Source: Pseudosulfitobacter pseudonitzschiae (lineage in GTDB: Bacteria; Pseudomonadota; Alphaproteobacteria; Rhodobacterales; Rhodobacteraceae). From it: a stretch of 64,000 nucleotides of DNA. Below, one piece after another: positions 45,336-55,184 of the stretch. The DNA lies in NCBI RefSeq assembly GCF_002222635.1, contig NZ_CP022415.1, forward strand, positions 1,736,001 to 1,800,000, in the 5' to 3' direction. The position numbers and the translations under genes were made by a program. How positions within the stretch are numbered: the stretch's first letter is position 1; every line of letters begins with the position of its first letter. A model generated the notes under the pieces. That model had not been told where the DNA came from, did no database searches, and was given only the letters and a program-made list of their open reading frames with translations.

Positions 45336-46610
45336 ATGACAAATACAAAAGACAGCCGGGCCAAGCGTAATGTGGCCGTTCTGGTCTGCGCCCAAGCGCT
45401 TCTGGGCAGCCAGATGCCAATGATTTTTGTGGTGGCGGGGCTGGCGGGGCAATCGCTGGCGTCCAACATCTGTTTCGCCACCTTGCCGATCTCGTTGATC
45501 GTGCTGGGCTCGATGCTGGCAGCGACGCCGGTTTCTGCGATCATGCAACGCTTTGGCCGCCGCGCGGGCTTCTTTGTGGGGGCCACCGGCGGGGCCGTGG
45601 GCGGGATTGTGGGGGCCTACGGTCTCTATCTGGGATCGTTCCCGATCTTTCTGGCGGGCAGTTTTCTGACAGGTATCTATATGTCGGCCCAAGGTTTTTA
45701 CCGCTTTGCCGCAGCCGACACCGCGTCGGATGAATTCCGGCCCAAGGCGATTTCCTATGTGATGGCTGGTGGTCTAGTCTCTGCTGTGATTGGCCCACAG
45801 GTGGTCAAACTGACGGCAGATGCCTATGTGATTCCCTTTCTGGGCACCTATCTGGCGGTCATCGCTGTCAACGTGGTCGGATCGCTGCTGTTTTTGTTCA
45901 TCGACATCCCCAAGCCCCCCGTGCCCGAACTGGACGCACCCAAGGGCCGCAGCCGGATGGAGTTGCTGAAAACGCCACGCATTGCTGTGGCAGTCATTTG
46001 CGCCACGGTGTCCTATGCGCTGATGAACCTTGTAATGACGTCGACACCGCTGGCGGTGGTGGGGTGCGGGCTGTCAGGCGATCTGCTGCCCGGAACCGAC
46101 ATGAGCGGGCTGAGCGCCACCGAGCAGCGTTCGACGTTCATCAATCTGGCGTCGAATGTGGTCACCGCCCATGTTCTGGCGATGTTTGCGCCGTCGTTCT
46201 TTACCGGCCATCTGATCAACCGCTTTGGCGTGGAGAAGATCGTGGGGCTGGGTATTGCCATTCTGGGTGCTGCGGGCATCGTGGCGCTGTCGGGTGTCAG
46301 CCTGTCCAACTTCTTTATCGCGCTCGTCCTGCTGGGACTGGGCTGGAACTTTGGCTTTATCGGCGCGACCACGATGCTGTCGGGGGCGCATCTGCCGCAT
46401 GAACGCGGGCGGATGCAGGGCCTGAACGACCTTCTGGTGTTTGGTGGCGTGACGGTGGCGTCGCTGGCCTCGGGCGGTTTGATGAACTGTTCGGGTGGCA
46501 ATCCGGCCGATGGCTGGGCTGCGGTCAATATCGCGATGGTGCCGTTTCTGGTGCTGGCGGGTGGGTCGCTCATCTGGCTGATGCTGCGCCCCAAGGATGC
46601 GATCGCCTGA
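45336..46610 (+). CDS. Major facilitator superfamily transporter
   Basis: The 424-residue protein has twelve likely membrane segments and an MFS loop motif after helix 2 (AIMQRFGRRAGFF). Other marks are AVLVCAQALLGSQMPMIF at the start and FIGATTMLSGAHLPHERG near helix 10. The ATG at 45336 was chosen; the frame is open upstream but those residues look non-native. The substrate cannot be read from sequence. It follows a 243-base gap from rpiB and is convergent with the phytoene-synthase-like gene. Confidence 0.88.
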   Translation: MTNTKDSRAKRNVAVLVCAQALLGSQMPMIFVVAGLAGQSLASNICFATLPISLIVLGSMLAATPVSAIMQRFGRRAGFFVGATGGAVGGIVGAYGLYLGSFPIFLAGSFLTGIYMSAQGFYRFAAADTASDEFRPKAISYVMAGGLVSAVIGPQVVKLTADAYVIPFLGTYLAVIAVNVVGSLLFLFIDIPKPPVPELDAPKGRSRMELLKTPRIAVAVICATVSYALMNLVMTSTPLAVVGCGLSGDLLPGTDMSGLSATEQRSTFINLASNVVTAHVLAMFAPSFFTGHLINRFGVEKIVGLGIAILGAAGIVALSGVSLSNFFIALVLLGLGWNFGFIGATTMLSGAHLPHERGRMQGLNDLLVFGGVTVASLASGGLMNCSGGNPADGWAAVNIAMVPFLVLAGGSLIWLMLRPKDAIA

Positions 46611-46613
46611 CGT

Positions 46614-47381
46614 TCAGGACCAGCGCCAAAGCAACAGCGACTGCCGCACCGGATTGACATGCAAGGCCCCTGCCCCCACGCGGCCCGGATCGCGGGCCGC
46701 CTGCTGCAGCAAGGCTTGCGTCAGAAACCCTTCGATCAGAGCAGGCTGACCTGCCGGACCCGCTGCACGGCGCAGGGCCGCACGGGTCGGCATGGACTTC
46801 AACGCGGCGTTGCACAGATCGGCAATCGCTTCGGCGCGGCCATCCACCAATGGCACGCGCTTTTGCGCCTCAAGCTCGGGCACCGCTTGCAAAAACCGCG
46901 CCAGCCCCGTAGCCGCCCCGAATGCACGCACCGGCATTTCGGCGGCGGGTTCCGCCCCCAAAGCCCGCGCCGCCGCCCACATAAGCGCACCTGATGTGTC
47001 AGCCAGATAGGCGCTGAAGTGATCTGTATCCTCGAACGGATCGCGGTAGATATCCCAACGCCGCGCAGCCACCAGACAGTCCAGCGCCCGAGCGCCAACT
47101 GCATCCAGTGCATGTGCCAGTGGCGTGACCACCTCGTGTCGCCGCACGATCCCGCCCTTGGCGATTTCCTCCAACGCATCGCGCCACCATTGCAGCCGCA
47201 TTTCGGCAATCATCGCCTCTTGGGTGACCCAAGGGGCACGGGCCACTTCGACGTTGAACGCATAAAGCGCGAACAAGACCGGACGCGCCGCCACGGGTGC
47301 AGCCATCGCAGCACGAAACCGGTCGGCGTCAGCGCGTTGCACAAGCGCCGCGCATGCGGTCAGATCCGCATCAAAGGACAT
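46614..47381 (-). CDS. Squalene/phytoene synthase family protein
   Basis: The 255-residue product has the trans-isoprenyl synthase-like helical core (PVLFALYAFNVEVAR, EMRLQWWRDALEEI). Its Asp-rich motifs differ from true phytoene synthases: the second region reads DTSGALMWAAARALG rather than a DxxED-type site. It may be of the NDUFAF6-like branch, a respiratory-complex assembly factor family, rather than a carotenoid enzyme. Its start overlaps the upstream hydrolase end by 11 bases, so it ends a minus-strand operon that begins at cimA. Confidence 0.82.
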   Translation of the reverse strand: MSFDADLTACAALVQRADADRFRAAMAAPVAARPVLFALYAFNVEVARAPWVTQEAMIAEMRLQWWRDALEEIAKGGIVRRHEVVTPLAHALDAVGARALDCLVAARRWDIYRDPFEDTDHFSAYLADTSGALMWAAARALGAEPAAEMPVRAFGAATGLARFLQAVPELEAQKRVPLVDGRAEAIADLCNAALKSMPTRAALRRAAGPAGQPALIEGFLTQALLQQAARDPGRVGAGALHVNPVRQSLLLWRWS

Positions 47382-48357
47382 GGATCGCGTCGCGGATCAG
47401 TTGCAAGGTTTGCGGTGCATCGACGATGCCCAGATGGCCCACGTCCGGTACGACGTGATACTGCCCCTTGTCCGTAACTGACTGCATCAAGGGCGCATAG
47501 GCGTCGGCGTAAAATGCCTCGTCCTGCGCCCCGACCACCACGGCGAACGGCGGCAGGGCGGCGATATCACTGCGAAAATCCGAACGCGGCGCAAGCGACT
47601 GGTTCAGCCGATAGGAATAGGCCGTGGTTGCAGTGTTCCCCAACGGGCCGTCCAGAACCGCGCGGGGCATGTCGAACTGGATCACCTCGATGTGATTCAA
47701 ACCGCGCACTCCCATCGCGTTGAGCAGGGTCAAACCGATCATACGGCGCAGCAGCACATGCGCCCAGCCGCCGGAATTGGGGCGCGTTGTCGGGGCGTTG
47801 TGTTTCAAAAACGGGGCCAACAAAACTGCACGGTCTATCAGCCCGCCATGCACGCCACCCGCCATGCGCATCACCAGCCCGCCGCCAGAAGAGTGCCCGA
47901 CCAAAACAACCTTTTGCCCCGAACCGACCTGACCGGCGATCAGATAGGCCAGATCATCCTCGAACTGGCCGACGTAATCCATGTCACCGCGCCGCATCGG
48001 TGCCGCACCGTGGCCGCGCAAATCGGGTACCAGCACATTGGCGTCCGCAGCCAGGGCCGTGGCCAGGGTGTGAAACTGCATTCCGTGCCAACCTGACCCG
48101 TGGACCAACACAACCAGCGGCACATCACGACCCTGCCCGCCGTAACGGCGACAAGGAAGCGGATAACCGTCGCGCATCAAAACCGGCTCGGGTGCGGGCA
48201 CATCGCCAACGTCCCGTGCCAGAGTGTCGCTGAAATCAAGACCCGCGTCGTTCTGCCCGGACAAGGCGACCGGCCTTTGAGAAGCGATCAGCCCCAGTGC
48301 AACCACCAACAACACGCCAGCGGTGATGGCGATCCCCAAAATAATACTGAACCACAT
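47371..48357 (-). CDS. Membrane-anchored alpha/beta hydrolase
   Basis: The 328-residue protein has an N-terminal membrane anchor (IILGIAITAGVLLVVALGLI). The hydrolase domain has VVLVHGSGWHG, the nucleophile Ser in VLVGHSSGGGL and the catalytic His in VPDVGHLGIVDAP. The product is about half identical to the next gene upstream (48470-49459), so they are tandem paralogues. Substrate unknown; a periplasm-facing esterase or lipase-like role is plausible. Confidence 0.87.
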   Translation of the reverse strand: MWFSIILGIAITAGVLLVVALGLIASQRPVALSGQNDAGLDFSDTLARDVGDVPAPEPVLMRDGYPLPCRRYGGQGRDVPLVVLVHGSGWHGMQFHTLATALAADANVLVPDLRGHGAAPMRRGDMDYVGQFEDDLAYLIAGQVGSGQKVVLVGHSSGGGLVMRMAGGVHGGLIDRAVLLAPFLKHNAPTTRPNSGGWAHVLLRRMIGLTLLNAMGVRGLNHIEVIQFDMPRAVLDGPLGNTATTAYSYRLNQSLAPRSDFRSDIAALPPFAVVVGAQDEAFYADAYAPLMQSVTDKGQYHVVPDVGHLGIVDAPQTLQLIRDAIHVL

Positions 48358-48469
48358 TCCGAAATATTCTGCCTTGTGTTGTACTGCCGGTGCACGACCT
48401 GCGCGGGACTGATCTCATGGCTTGGCGGTCGTCGCAACCGCTTGCCCGAACCAAGACGGCGGGATGTTG

Positions 48470-49459
48470 CTATTGGACGTTTTTGATCACGTCGCGGATA
48501 ATCTGGAGCGTTTGCGGTGCATCAACAAGACCCAAGTGACCAAGGCCCGGGATCACATGATACAGCCCCTTGTCCGTCACCGCGCGCATCAATGGCGCAT
48601 AGGCTTCGGCATGAAACGCCTCATCGCGCGCGCCGACCAGCAGCGAAAAATCGGGCAATGCGGCAATATCGCGGCGGAAATCCGCGCGCAGCATATAGGA
48701 CTGGTTCAGCCGATAGGAATAGGCGGTGCAAAGCGATGATCCTTCGGACCGTTCAAGCGCTTCGCGTGGCAGATTGAATTGCACCACGGTCAGATGATTC
48801 AGTCCGCGAAAACCGACCGCGTTCAACAATTTCAGCCCCACAATACGCCGCATCATCACCCGCGCCCATCCCGCAGACTTGCGCCGCGTCGTGGTGGCAA
48901 AGTGGTTGAGGAACGGCGCCAACAGCACCGCGTAGTCGATCAGCTTCCCATGCGGACCACCCGCCATGCGCACAACCAGACCGGCCCCGACTGAATGGCC
49001 GACCATCATAACCTTTTGGTCGGGACGGGCGTGGGTCTTGATCAAATCCGACAGGTCATCCTCGAACTGGCCGATATAGTCGATATCGCCGCGCCGCCCC
49101 GGTTTTGGCCCGTGTCCGCGCAGATCGGGCACCAGCACATAGGCATCTTTCGCCACAGATGTGGCCAGATTGTGCATTTGCACCCCGTAAAAACTAGACG
49201 CATGAACCATGACGATCAACGGCACATCGCGCCCCGGGGCACCGTATTTGTAGCATTGCAGCTTGAATCCGTCGCGCATCGTCACCGGCTGGACCGGCGG
49301 CGTTTCAGCCTTGTCGCGCGCCATGATCTCGTCCAGATCAACACCCACGTCGCCTTGGCCCTGCATCGTGACCTCGCGCTGGGACATCACCAATGCCAGC
49401 GCAATCAACAGCGCGGCAATCGCTCCGACAACAAAAACCTCAAGGACAAGCATCCACAT
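48470..49459 (-). CDS. Membrane-anchored alpha/beta hydrolase, tandem paralogue
   Basis: A 329-residue paralogue of the gene at 47371-48357, with the same layout: N-terminal anchor (VEVFVVGAIAALLIALALV-like), IVMVHASSFYG, nucleophile Ser in MVGHSVGAGL and His in IPGLGHLGLVDAP. Both share the motifs MRDGxxL and PDLRGHG. The duplication is old enough to differ by about half the residues. Its start overlaps the cimA stop by 20 bases, so it belongs to the cimA transcript. Confidence 0.87.
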   Translation of the reverse strand: MWMLVLEVFVVGAIAALLIALALVMSQREVTMQGQGDVGVDLDEIMARDKAETPPVQPVTMRDGFKLQCYKYGAPGRDVPLIVMVHASSFYGVQMHNLATSVAKDAYVLVPDLRGHGPKPGRRGDIDYIGQFEDDLSDLIKTHARPDQKVMMVGHSVGAGLVVRMAGGPHGKLIDYAVLLAPFLNHFATTTRRKSAGWARVMMRRIVGLKLLNAVGFRGLNHLTVVQFNLPREALERSEGSSLCTAYSYRLNQSYMLRADFRRDIAALPDFSLLVGARDEAFHAEAYAPLMRAVTDKGLYHVIPGLGHLGLVDAPQTLQIIRDVIKNVQ

Positions 49460-51062
49460 CGCGAATCAGCTTCCACCTGATGGCGTCTAACAGCGCCTCG
49501 AACGACGCGTCGACTATGTTGGCACTGACCCCAACAGTCGACCAACGCCGCCCCTGACCGTCTTCGCTGTCAATGATGACGCGTGTAACGGCCTCGGTTC
49601 CACCTTGGGTTATGCGAACCTTGAAGTCCACCAACCGCAGATCTTCCAGATGCGACGAATAGCGGCCCAGATCCTTTGCCAGCGCTTTGGACAGGGCGTT
49701 GACCGGGCCACGGTCGCTGCCGGTCTCGTCCATGCTTTCGCTGACCGACAGCAGTTTTTCACCATCGACTTTAACCACAACCACTGCTTCGGACAGGCTG
49801 ATCATTTTATCGTATTTGTTTTTGCGCCGCTCGACAGTGACGCGATAGCGTTTGACCTCGAAGAACTCAGGCAGCTGGCCCAACTCTTCGCGCGCCAGCA
49901 ACTCGAACGACGCCTGCGCGGTGTCATAGCTGTAGCCTTCGGCCTCGCGGGTCTTGATCCGGTCCAGAATTCGGCCCAGCGCGGGGTCTGCGCGGTCAAC
50001 GCTCAGCCCCATGCCAGTCAGCCGTTCGCGCAGGTTCGACTGCCCCGCTTGGTTCGACATCGGGATAATGCGGATATTGCCGACCAAAGCGGGGTCAATG
50101 TGTTCATAGGTGGTCGGGTCCTTGGCGATGGCACTGGCATGCAGCCCCGCCTTGTGGGCGAAGGCAGAGGCGCCCACGAAAGCCGCCTGTTTCTGCGGCA
50201 CACGGTTCAGGATTTCGTCCAGCATCCGGCTGATGCGCGTCAGGTCCTGCAGCGCGGTCTGCGGCACGCCGGTTTCAAACCGGCTGGCATAGGGTTCCTT
50301 CAGCAGCAGGATAGGGATCAACGTGGTCAGGTTGGCATTGCCGCAGCGTTCGCCCAATCCGTTCAGCGTGCCCTGAATTTGCCGCGCGCCCGCGTCCACG
50401 GCGGCCAGCGCGCAGCCCACGGCGTTTTCGGTATCGTTGTGGGTGTGGATACCCAAATGATCACCCGGAATGCCCGCTTCGATCACCGCGGCGGTAATGC
50501 GCCCCACATCGGCAGGCAGCGTGCCGCCGTTGGTGTCGCAGAGCGCAATCCAGCGCGCGCCCGCGTCATAGGCCGCTCGGATCGCCGCCAGCGCATAATC
50601 GGGATTGGCTTTGAAACCGTCAAAGAAGTGTTCCGCGTCAAAGATCGTCTCGCGGCCCTGCGCCACCAGATGGGCGACGGATTTGACGATGTTGTCGGTG
50701 TTTTCGTCCAGCGTGATGCCCAGCGCGGTCTTCACATGAAAGTCGTGGGTCTTGCCCACAAGGCAGACGGCGGGCGTGTTCGCGTTCAGCACCGCCGCCA
50801 GCACATCATCGTTTTCGGCGGACATGCCGTTGCGCTTGGTCATGCCGAATGCGGTCATGGTGGCGCGGGTTTGGGGCGCGGCGTCAAAGAACGCACTGTC
50901 GGTGGGGTTCGCCCCCGGCCAGCCGCCTTCGATATGGGCGACACCCAAGCTGTCGAGCGCGCGGGCGATGGTGATCTTCTCGTCGGTCGAGAATTGCACA
51001 CCTTGGGTCTGCTGCCCGTCCCGCAGGGTGGTGTCGAAGAGATAGAGGCGTTCGCGGGTCAT
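49440..51062 (-). CDS. cimA: Citramalate synthase
   Basis: CimA condenses pyruvate and acetyl-CoA to (R)-citramalate, an alternative isoleucine route. The 540-residue product has the HMGL-like catalytic domain (LFDTTLRDGQQTQGV at the N-terminus, HTHNDTENAVGCALAA with metal ligands, GTLNGLGERCGNANL). The C-terminal LeuA dimerisation/regulatory domain is present (VVVKVDGEKLLSVSES). The motifs fit the CimA branch rather than isopropylmalate synthase. The ATG at 51062 has GGGAGAG upstream. It lies downstream of cysS across a repeat-rich gap. Confidence 0.93.
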   Translation of the reverse strand: MTRERLYLFDTTLRDGQQTQGVQFSTDEKITIARALDSLGVAHIEGGWPGANPTDSAFFDAAPQTRATMTAFGMTKRNGMSAENDDVLAAVLNANTPAVCLVGKTHDFHVKTALGITLDENTDNIVKSVAHLVAQGRETIFDAEHFFDGFKANPDYALAAIRAAYDAGARWIALCDTNGGTLPADVGRITAAVIEAGIPGDHLGIHTHNDTENAVGCALAAVDAGARQIQGTLNGLGERCGNANLTTLIPILLLKEPYASRFETGVPQTALQDLTRISRMLDEILNRVPQKQAAFVGASAFAHKAGLHASAIAKDPTTYEHIDPALVGNIRIIPMSNQAGQSNLRERLTGMGLSVDRADPALGRILDRIKTREAEGYSYDTAQASFELLAREELGQLPEFFEVKRYRVTVERRKNKYDKMISLSEAVVVVKVDGEKLLSVSESMDETGSDRGPVNALSKALAKDLGRYSSHLEDLRLVDFKVRITQGGTEAVTRVIIDSEDGQGRRWSTVGVSANIVDASFEALLDAIRWKLIRDVDACP

Positions 51063-51140
51063 ACCACTCTCCCGACCAGTTGGGCTGTGGTGTTTGTGCA
51101 CAACCCAGCAGCAACTTTATCTTCGCGTTTCAGATTATAG

Positions 51141-51219
51141 GGCAGCCCCCGACCGCGGGTGGGGGAGAAGCCCCCGCCCATGGGGGCGGTCGGGGGCTGC
51201 CCGGCGTACCGCCGGGCGA
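51141..51219 (+). repeat. Nested palindromic repeat between cysS and cimA
   Basis: The outer arms GGGCAGCCCCCGACCGC (51141-51157) and their perfect complement (51187-51203) enclose an inner GGGGG/CCCCC hairpin. A third hairpin, CCCGGCG-TAC-CGCCGGG, follows directly. The stacked GC-rich arms could fold into a strong RNA structure in the cysS-to-cimA gap. It may be a REP-like dispersed element. Confidence 0.65.
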
Positions 51220-51240
51220 AACAGACAAGACAGCGCACCA

Positions 51241-52656
51241 TCACAACCCCTCCAACTTGGACGGATCAAACGTAGGCCCTGCCACCAAATCAACGCCATC
51301 CTTGCGCATCTTGACCTCGATGCCCGCCTCAACCAGCATCTGCTTCATTGCATCAAGTTTGGAGAAGTCTTTGGTTGCCATAGCGTCAGCACGCACAGCG
51401 GAAAAGTCCACTTCATAGGCACTCAAATCAACTTCGTTGCTGCTCACCCATTCGCCTAACTCCGCAGTCAACAGACCGAAAAGGTTTGCACTCGCAACAA
51501 ATTCGGCCTCAATCTCATCAGCAGTTCTGACAATATCCTTAACTTTATGATACGCCCAAAATCGGTGTTCTTTCAGAGAGTCAGCCATTTTTTGCAAATG
51601 GTAGAAGACCATAGAAGTGTTGAGATCATTTTTGAGTTCTTGGACCACTAGCTGGCTCGGTTTCGAAGGGGCAATACCAGTGAGCAGGCCTCGCCACTTG
51701 CGCAGCGTCGCCTCCGCCTCTTCCCGCTTCTTCTCAGTCCAGTCCATCGGCTTGCGGTAATGCGTCGACAGCATCACGAACCGGATCACCTCGCCCGGAA
51801 CCCCCTGCTCTAACAAATCCCGCACGGTAAAGAAGTTGCCCAGGCTCTTGGACATCTTCTTGCCCTCGACCTGCAGCATCTCGTTGTGCATCCACACGTT
51901 TGCCATGCGGTCGGTGCCATTGGCGCAGCAGCTTTGCGCGATCTCGTTTTCATGGTGCGGAAACATCAGATCGTTGCCGCCGCCGTGAATGTCGAACCTG
52001 TCGCCCAGCAGCGCCTTGGCCATGGCCGAGCATTCGATATGCCAACCCGGACGCCCGCGCCCCCACGGACTGTCCCAACCGGGCGTCTTGTCATCTGACG
52101 GCTTCCACATCACGAAATCCATCGGATCTTCTTTGTACGGGGCCACCTCGACCCTTGCGCCCGCGATCATGTCGTCAACCGACCGCCCCGACAGCGCACC
52201 ATAGCGGTCGTATTCACGCACGCGGAACAACACATGGCCCTCTTTGGCATAGGCAAAACCACCGTCGATCAGCCCTTGGATCATCTCGATCATCTCGGCG
52301 ATATAGGCCGTCGCGCGCGGCATGTGATCGGGCTCCAACGCGCCAATCGCGCCCATGTCGTCCAGAAACCACTGCGATGTCTCGGCGGTGATCTCGCCGA
52401 TGCTGCGATCGCTCTCGGCGGCGCGTGCGTTGATCTTGTCATCGACGTCGGTGAAATTGCGCACGTAAGTCACACGCGGGTACTGCGTTTTCAGCAGACG
52501 GTAGAGAATATCGAACACCAGCACGGGCCGCGCGTTGCCCAGGTGCGCGCGGTCGTAGACCGTCGGCCCACAAACATACATACGCACGTTTTCAGGGTCC
52601 AACGGCGCAAACTTCTCTTTGCTGCGGGTGGCGGTGTTATACAGGTGGATATCCAT
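51241..52656 (-). CDS. cysS: Cysteinyl-tRNA synthetase
   Basis: CysS charges tRNA-Cys. The 471-residue product has the class I catalytic motif as [16 protein letters not shown], the cysteine-binding CGPTVY zinc site, [19 protein letters not shown], and the KMSKS signature ([11 protein letters not shown]). Length is standard. It is the first gene of the run toward cimA and is divergent from the aminotransferase. Confidence 0.97.
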   Translation of the reverse strand: MDIHLYNTATRSKEKFAPLDPENVRMYVCGPTVYDRAHLGNARPVLVFDILYRLLKTQYPRVTYVRNFTDVDDKINARAAESDRSIGEITAETSQWFLDDMGAIGALEPDHMPRATAYIAEMIEMIQGLIDGGFAYAKEGHVLFRVREYDRYGALSGRSVDDMIAGARVEVAPYKEDPMDFVMWKPSDDKTPGWDSPWGRGRPGWHIECSAMAKALLGDRFDIHGGGNDLMFPHHENEIAQSCCANGTDRMANVWMHNEMLQVEGKKMSKSLGNFFTVRDLLEQGVPGEVIRFVMLSTHYRKPMDWTEKKREEAEATLRKWRGLLTGIAPSKPSQLVVQELKNDLNTSMVFYHLQKMADSLKEHRFWAYHKVKDIVRTADEIEAEFVASANLFGLLTAELGEWVSSNEVDLSAYEVDFSAVRADAMATKDFSKLDAMKQMLVEAGIEVKMRKDGVDLVAGPTFDPSKLEGL

Positions 52657-52900
52657 CAGGCGTCCTCGCGCAGGGGTTAGCGCGGGCCTAGCAATTCTGA
52701 TGTGTCATGGAAACAAAGAACCGGCCCGCTGATAGGATCAGCAGATAATGCAGCAGGTAATAATGATGCAGGTTCTTGTCATGACGCCAGCTAACCCACG
52801 GCGGCGCGCGGGGTCAAGTCCCTGATGCAGGTGGATGGTGTTGACAATTCCGGACCTCTCTGACCCCTTGGCCGAAAATTGACTGGGACAGGAGCGGCAA

Positions 52901-54079
52901 ATGAAGCTTTCGCATCGGATTACAAATATCAACGGCGGCGGGTCGGACGGCTGGGACGTGTTCCTCAAGGCGCGCGGCATGATTGCCGAAGGTGTCGCCG
53001 TGACTGAACTGACCATCGGAGAGCACGACATCGGCACCGCAGCGCCCATTCTGCAAGAGATGCACCGCAGTGCGATGGGCGGGCACACCGGTTACGCGAT
53101 GGTTCCGGGCATCAATGCCCTGCGCGACACAGTGGCGGCACGGGTGCAGGCGCGCACCGGTGTGCCCACCACCCGCGACAACGTCATCATCACCCCCGGC
53201 GGTCAGGCCGCCCTGTTTGCGGCCCACACCGCTGTCTGCGATTCCGGTGACACGGCGCTTTATGTTGATCCTTATTACGCCACTTACCCCGGCACGATCC
53301 GCGCGGTCGGTGCTGTACCGCAATCGGTGCCCGCATTGGCCGATAACGCCTTTCAGCCCCGCGCCAAAGACATTGCGGCGGCTGCGGAACAGGGCGCGGC
53401 ATCACTGCTGATCAATTCGCCCAACAATCCCACCGGCGTGGTCTACAGCCGTGACACCCTGCAAGGCATCGCGGATGTCTGCAAGGCGCACGACCTCTGG
53501 CTGATCTCGGACGAGGTCTACGACACACAGGTCTGGGACGGCGAGCACATCAGCCCGCGCGCCCTTCCGGATATGGCAGAGCGCACGCTTGTCGTGGGCT
53601 CTATGTCGAAATCCCACGCCATGACCGGATCGCGCTGCGGCTGGATCGTCGGCCCCGAAGAGGTCATCGGCAATCTGGTCAATCTGGCCACGAACACAAC
53701 CTACGGCGTGCCGGGCTATATTCAGGACGCCGCCAGCTTTGCGCTGAACCAAGGCCCCGAGGTCGAGGCAGAGGTTGCAGAACCCTTCCGCCGTCGTCGC
53801 GAAAAGGCGATGGAAGTGCTGGCCGCCCAGAACACCGTGACGCTGGTTCCGGCGCAGGGCGCGATGTACCTGATGCTGGACATCCGCGCCACGGGGCAAA
53901 GCGGCGACGATTTTGCCAACACCCTGCTGGATGCACACCACATTGCGGTCATGCCCGGCGAAAGCTTTGGTCAGGCGGCTGCGGGACACATCCGCGTGGC
54001 GATGACAATCGACGACGACCGCTTTATCGCGGCGTTGAAAACCCTGTGCGCCTTTGCGGCTGATCTGGCCAAAAAATAA
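52901..54079 (+). CDS. Class I aminotransferase, AruH-like (arginine-pyruvate transaminase type)
   Basis: The 392-residue PLP enzyme has the aspartate-aminotransferase fold type I: LLINSPNNPTGVVYS, LISDEVYDTQVWDGEH, the PLP-lysine motif VGSMSKSHAMTGSRCGW and the C-terminal GHIRVAMT. The wording around AHDLWLISDEVY and GEHISPRALPDMAERT closely resembles, from memory, Pseudomonas AruH, which transaminates arginine with pyruvate. It would be a second arginine-degrading option beside arginase here. The substrate is not certain. Confidence 0.85.
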   Translation: MKLSHRITNINGGGSDGWDVFLKARGMIAEGVAVTELTIGEHDIGTAAPILQEMHRSAMGGHTGYAMVPGINALRDTVAARVQARTGVPTTRDNVIITPGGQAALFAAHTAVCDSGDTALYVDPYYATYPGTIRAVGAVPQSVPALADNAFQPRAKDIAAAAEQGAASLLINSPNNPTGVVYSRDTLQGIADVCKAHDLWLISDEVYDTQVWDGEHISPRALPDMAERTLVVGSMSKSHAMTGSRCGWIVGPEEVIGNLVNLATNTTYGVPGYIQDAASFALNQGPEVEAEVAEPFRRRREKAMEVLAAQNTVTLVPAQGAMYLMLDIRATGQSGDDFANTLLDAHHIAVMPGESFGQAAAGHIRVAMTIDDDRFIAALKTLCAFAADLAKK

Positions 54080-54096
54080 GGGCGTCGTCATACGCG

Positions 54097-54139
54097 CCGC
54101 ACCCGCCCGTTACACCAACAGCATGACGGGCGGGTGCGG
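54097..54139. repeat. Large hairpin after the aminotransferase gene
   Basis: Perfect 14-bp stem CCGCACCCGCCCGT/ACGGGCGGGTGCGG with a 15-base loop. There is no T-tract, so transcript protection or a weak terminator is possible. Confidence 0.55.
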
Positions 54140-54250
54140 TGTGCAGTGTGGCAAGCCCCCTGGGGTACGCGGGGAAAACCGCTGCGAATGTCACCTGACA
54201 TAATCGCAATCTTGATTTAACCTGTTCCTATTTTAAGGAAAGGTTTTGCC

Positions 54251-55105
54251 ATGAAGCGGATCGTTGCGACCCTTGCATTGGTGCTCTGGCCAGCGCTGGC
54301 CAGCGCGCAATTCTATCCCGATTACAATTCCATCACCGTCAACGACTTTGCCGACATCCTGCCCGACGACACCGAGGCTGCGATTTCGGCACAGCTAGAC
54401 GCATTGCGCGACGACACCGGCATCGAAATGACAGTCGTCACCCTGACGCGGCAGGAAACCTATGACCCCGACAGCACGCTCGAGCAGTTTGCCACCGGCC
54501 TGTTCAACCACTGGGGCGTGGGCAATGCCGAACGCAACGACGGGATCATGGTGTTGGTCCTTCCCGAAGACAGGGCGATGCGGCTGGAATTGGGTGCCGG
54601 CTTTGGCGACGGTTGGAACGATGTAGCCGACGCCGTGGTCCAAGATGCCTTTTTGCCCGGGTTCAGGGACGGCGATTACCCCGCGGGCATAGCCCAAGGC
54701 GTCAGCGCCACCATCGACGTGATCGCCCGCCCCTTTGCCGCCAACACACCACCCCCCGAACCCGCAGCACCAGCCGAGGGCGGCGGCGGTTTGTGGTGGC
54801 TTTCAATCATTCCGCTGGGGTTGGTCGCGCTGATCTTCCAGGGCAAGATCCGGCTCAAATTGCGCAAATGCCCATCCTGCGGGACGCGCGGATCGTTGCA
54901 AATCAAGGACAGGACGATCGACGCGGCCACCCGCACTTCGAAGGGCAAGAAAGAGCGTACAACATCCTGTAGCAACTGCGATTTCGGGGATACGGCAATT
55001 ATCATGGTGCCGATGCTGTCGGCCACACGCAGCTCTTCATCGTCAAGCAGCAGCTCGTTTGGCGGAGGCTCAAGCAGCGGCGGCGGCGCGTCCGGCAAGT
55101 GGTAA
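54251..55105 (+). CDS. TPM-domain membrane protein (YgcG family)
   Basis: The 284-residue product has a signal peptide (MKRIVATLALVLWPALASA) and a TPM domain (VNDFADILPDDTEAAISAQL, MTVVTLTRQE, NDGIMVLVLPEDRAMRLELG). One membrane segment follows (WWLSIIPLGLVALIF), then a cytoplasmic zinc-ribbon-like part with two Cys pairs (CPSCG and CSNC) and a Gly/Ser tail ending GGASGKW. This is the common architecture in the family, whose function is unclear but linked to membrane protein quality control or photosystem repair in some lineages. Confidence 0.87.
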   Translation: MKRIVATLALVLWPALASAQFYPDYNSITVNDFADILPDDTEAAISAQLDALRDDTGIEMTVVTLTRQETYDPDSTLEQFATGLFNHWGVGNAERNDGIMVLVLPEDRAMRLELGAGFGDGWNDVADAVVQDAFLPGFRDGDYPAGIAQGVSATIDVIARPFAANTPPPEPAAPAEGGGGLWWLSIIPLGLVALIFQGKIRLKLRKCPSCGTRGSLQIKDRTIDAATRTSKGKKERTTSCSNCDFGDTAIIMVPMLSATRSSSSSSSSSFGGGSSSGGGASGKW

Positions 55106-55145
55106 ACCACCCGCCCGACATGCCGCCGCCAGTCGTGTTCATGTG

Positions 55146-55172
55146 GTCAGGACGCCCATAGGGCATCCTGAC
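55146..55172. terminator. Hairpin between convergent TPM and porin-like genes
   Basis: A 12-bp stem on the minus strand (GTCAGGATGCCC/GGGCGTCCTGAC, one G-U pair) with loop TAT, between the stops at 55105 and 55185. No T-tract. Confidence 0.5.
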
Positions 55173-55184
55173 GATTCATTGCGC

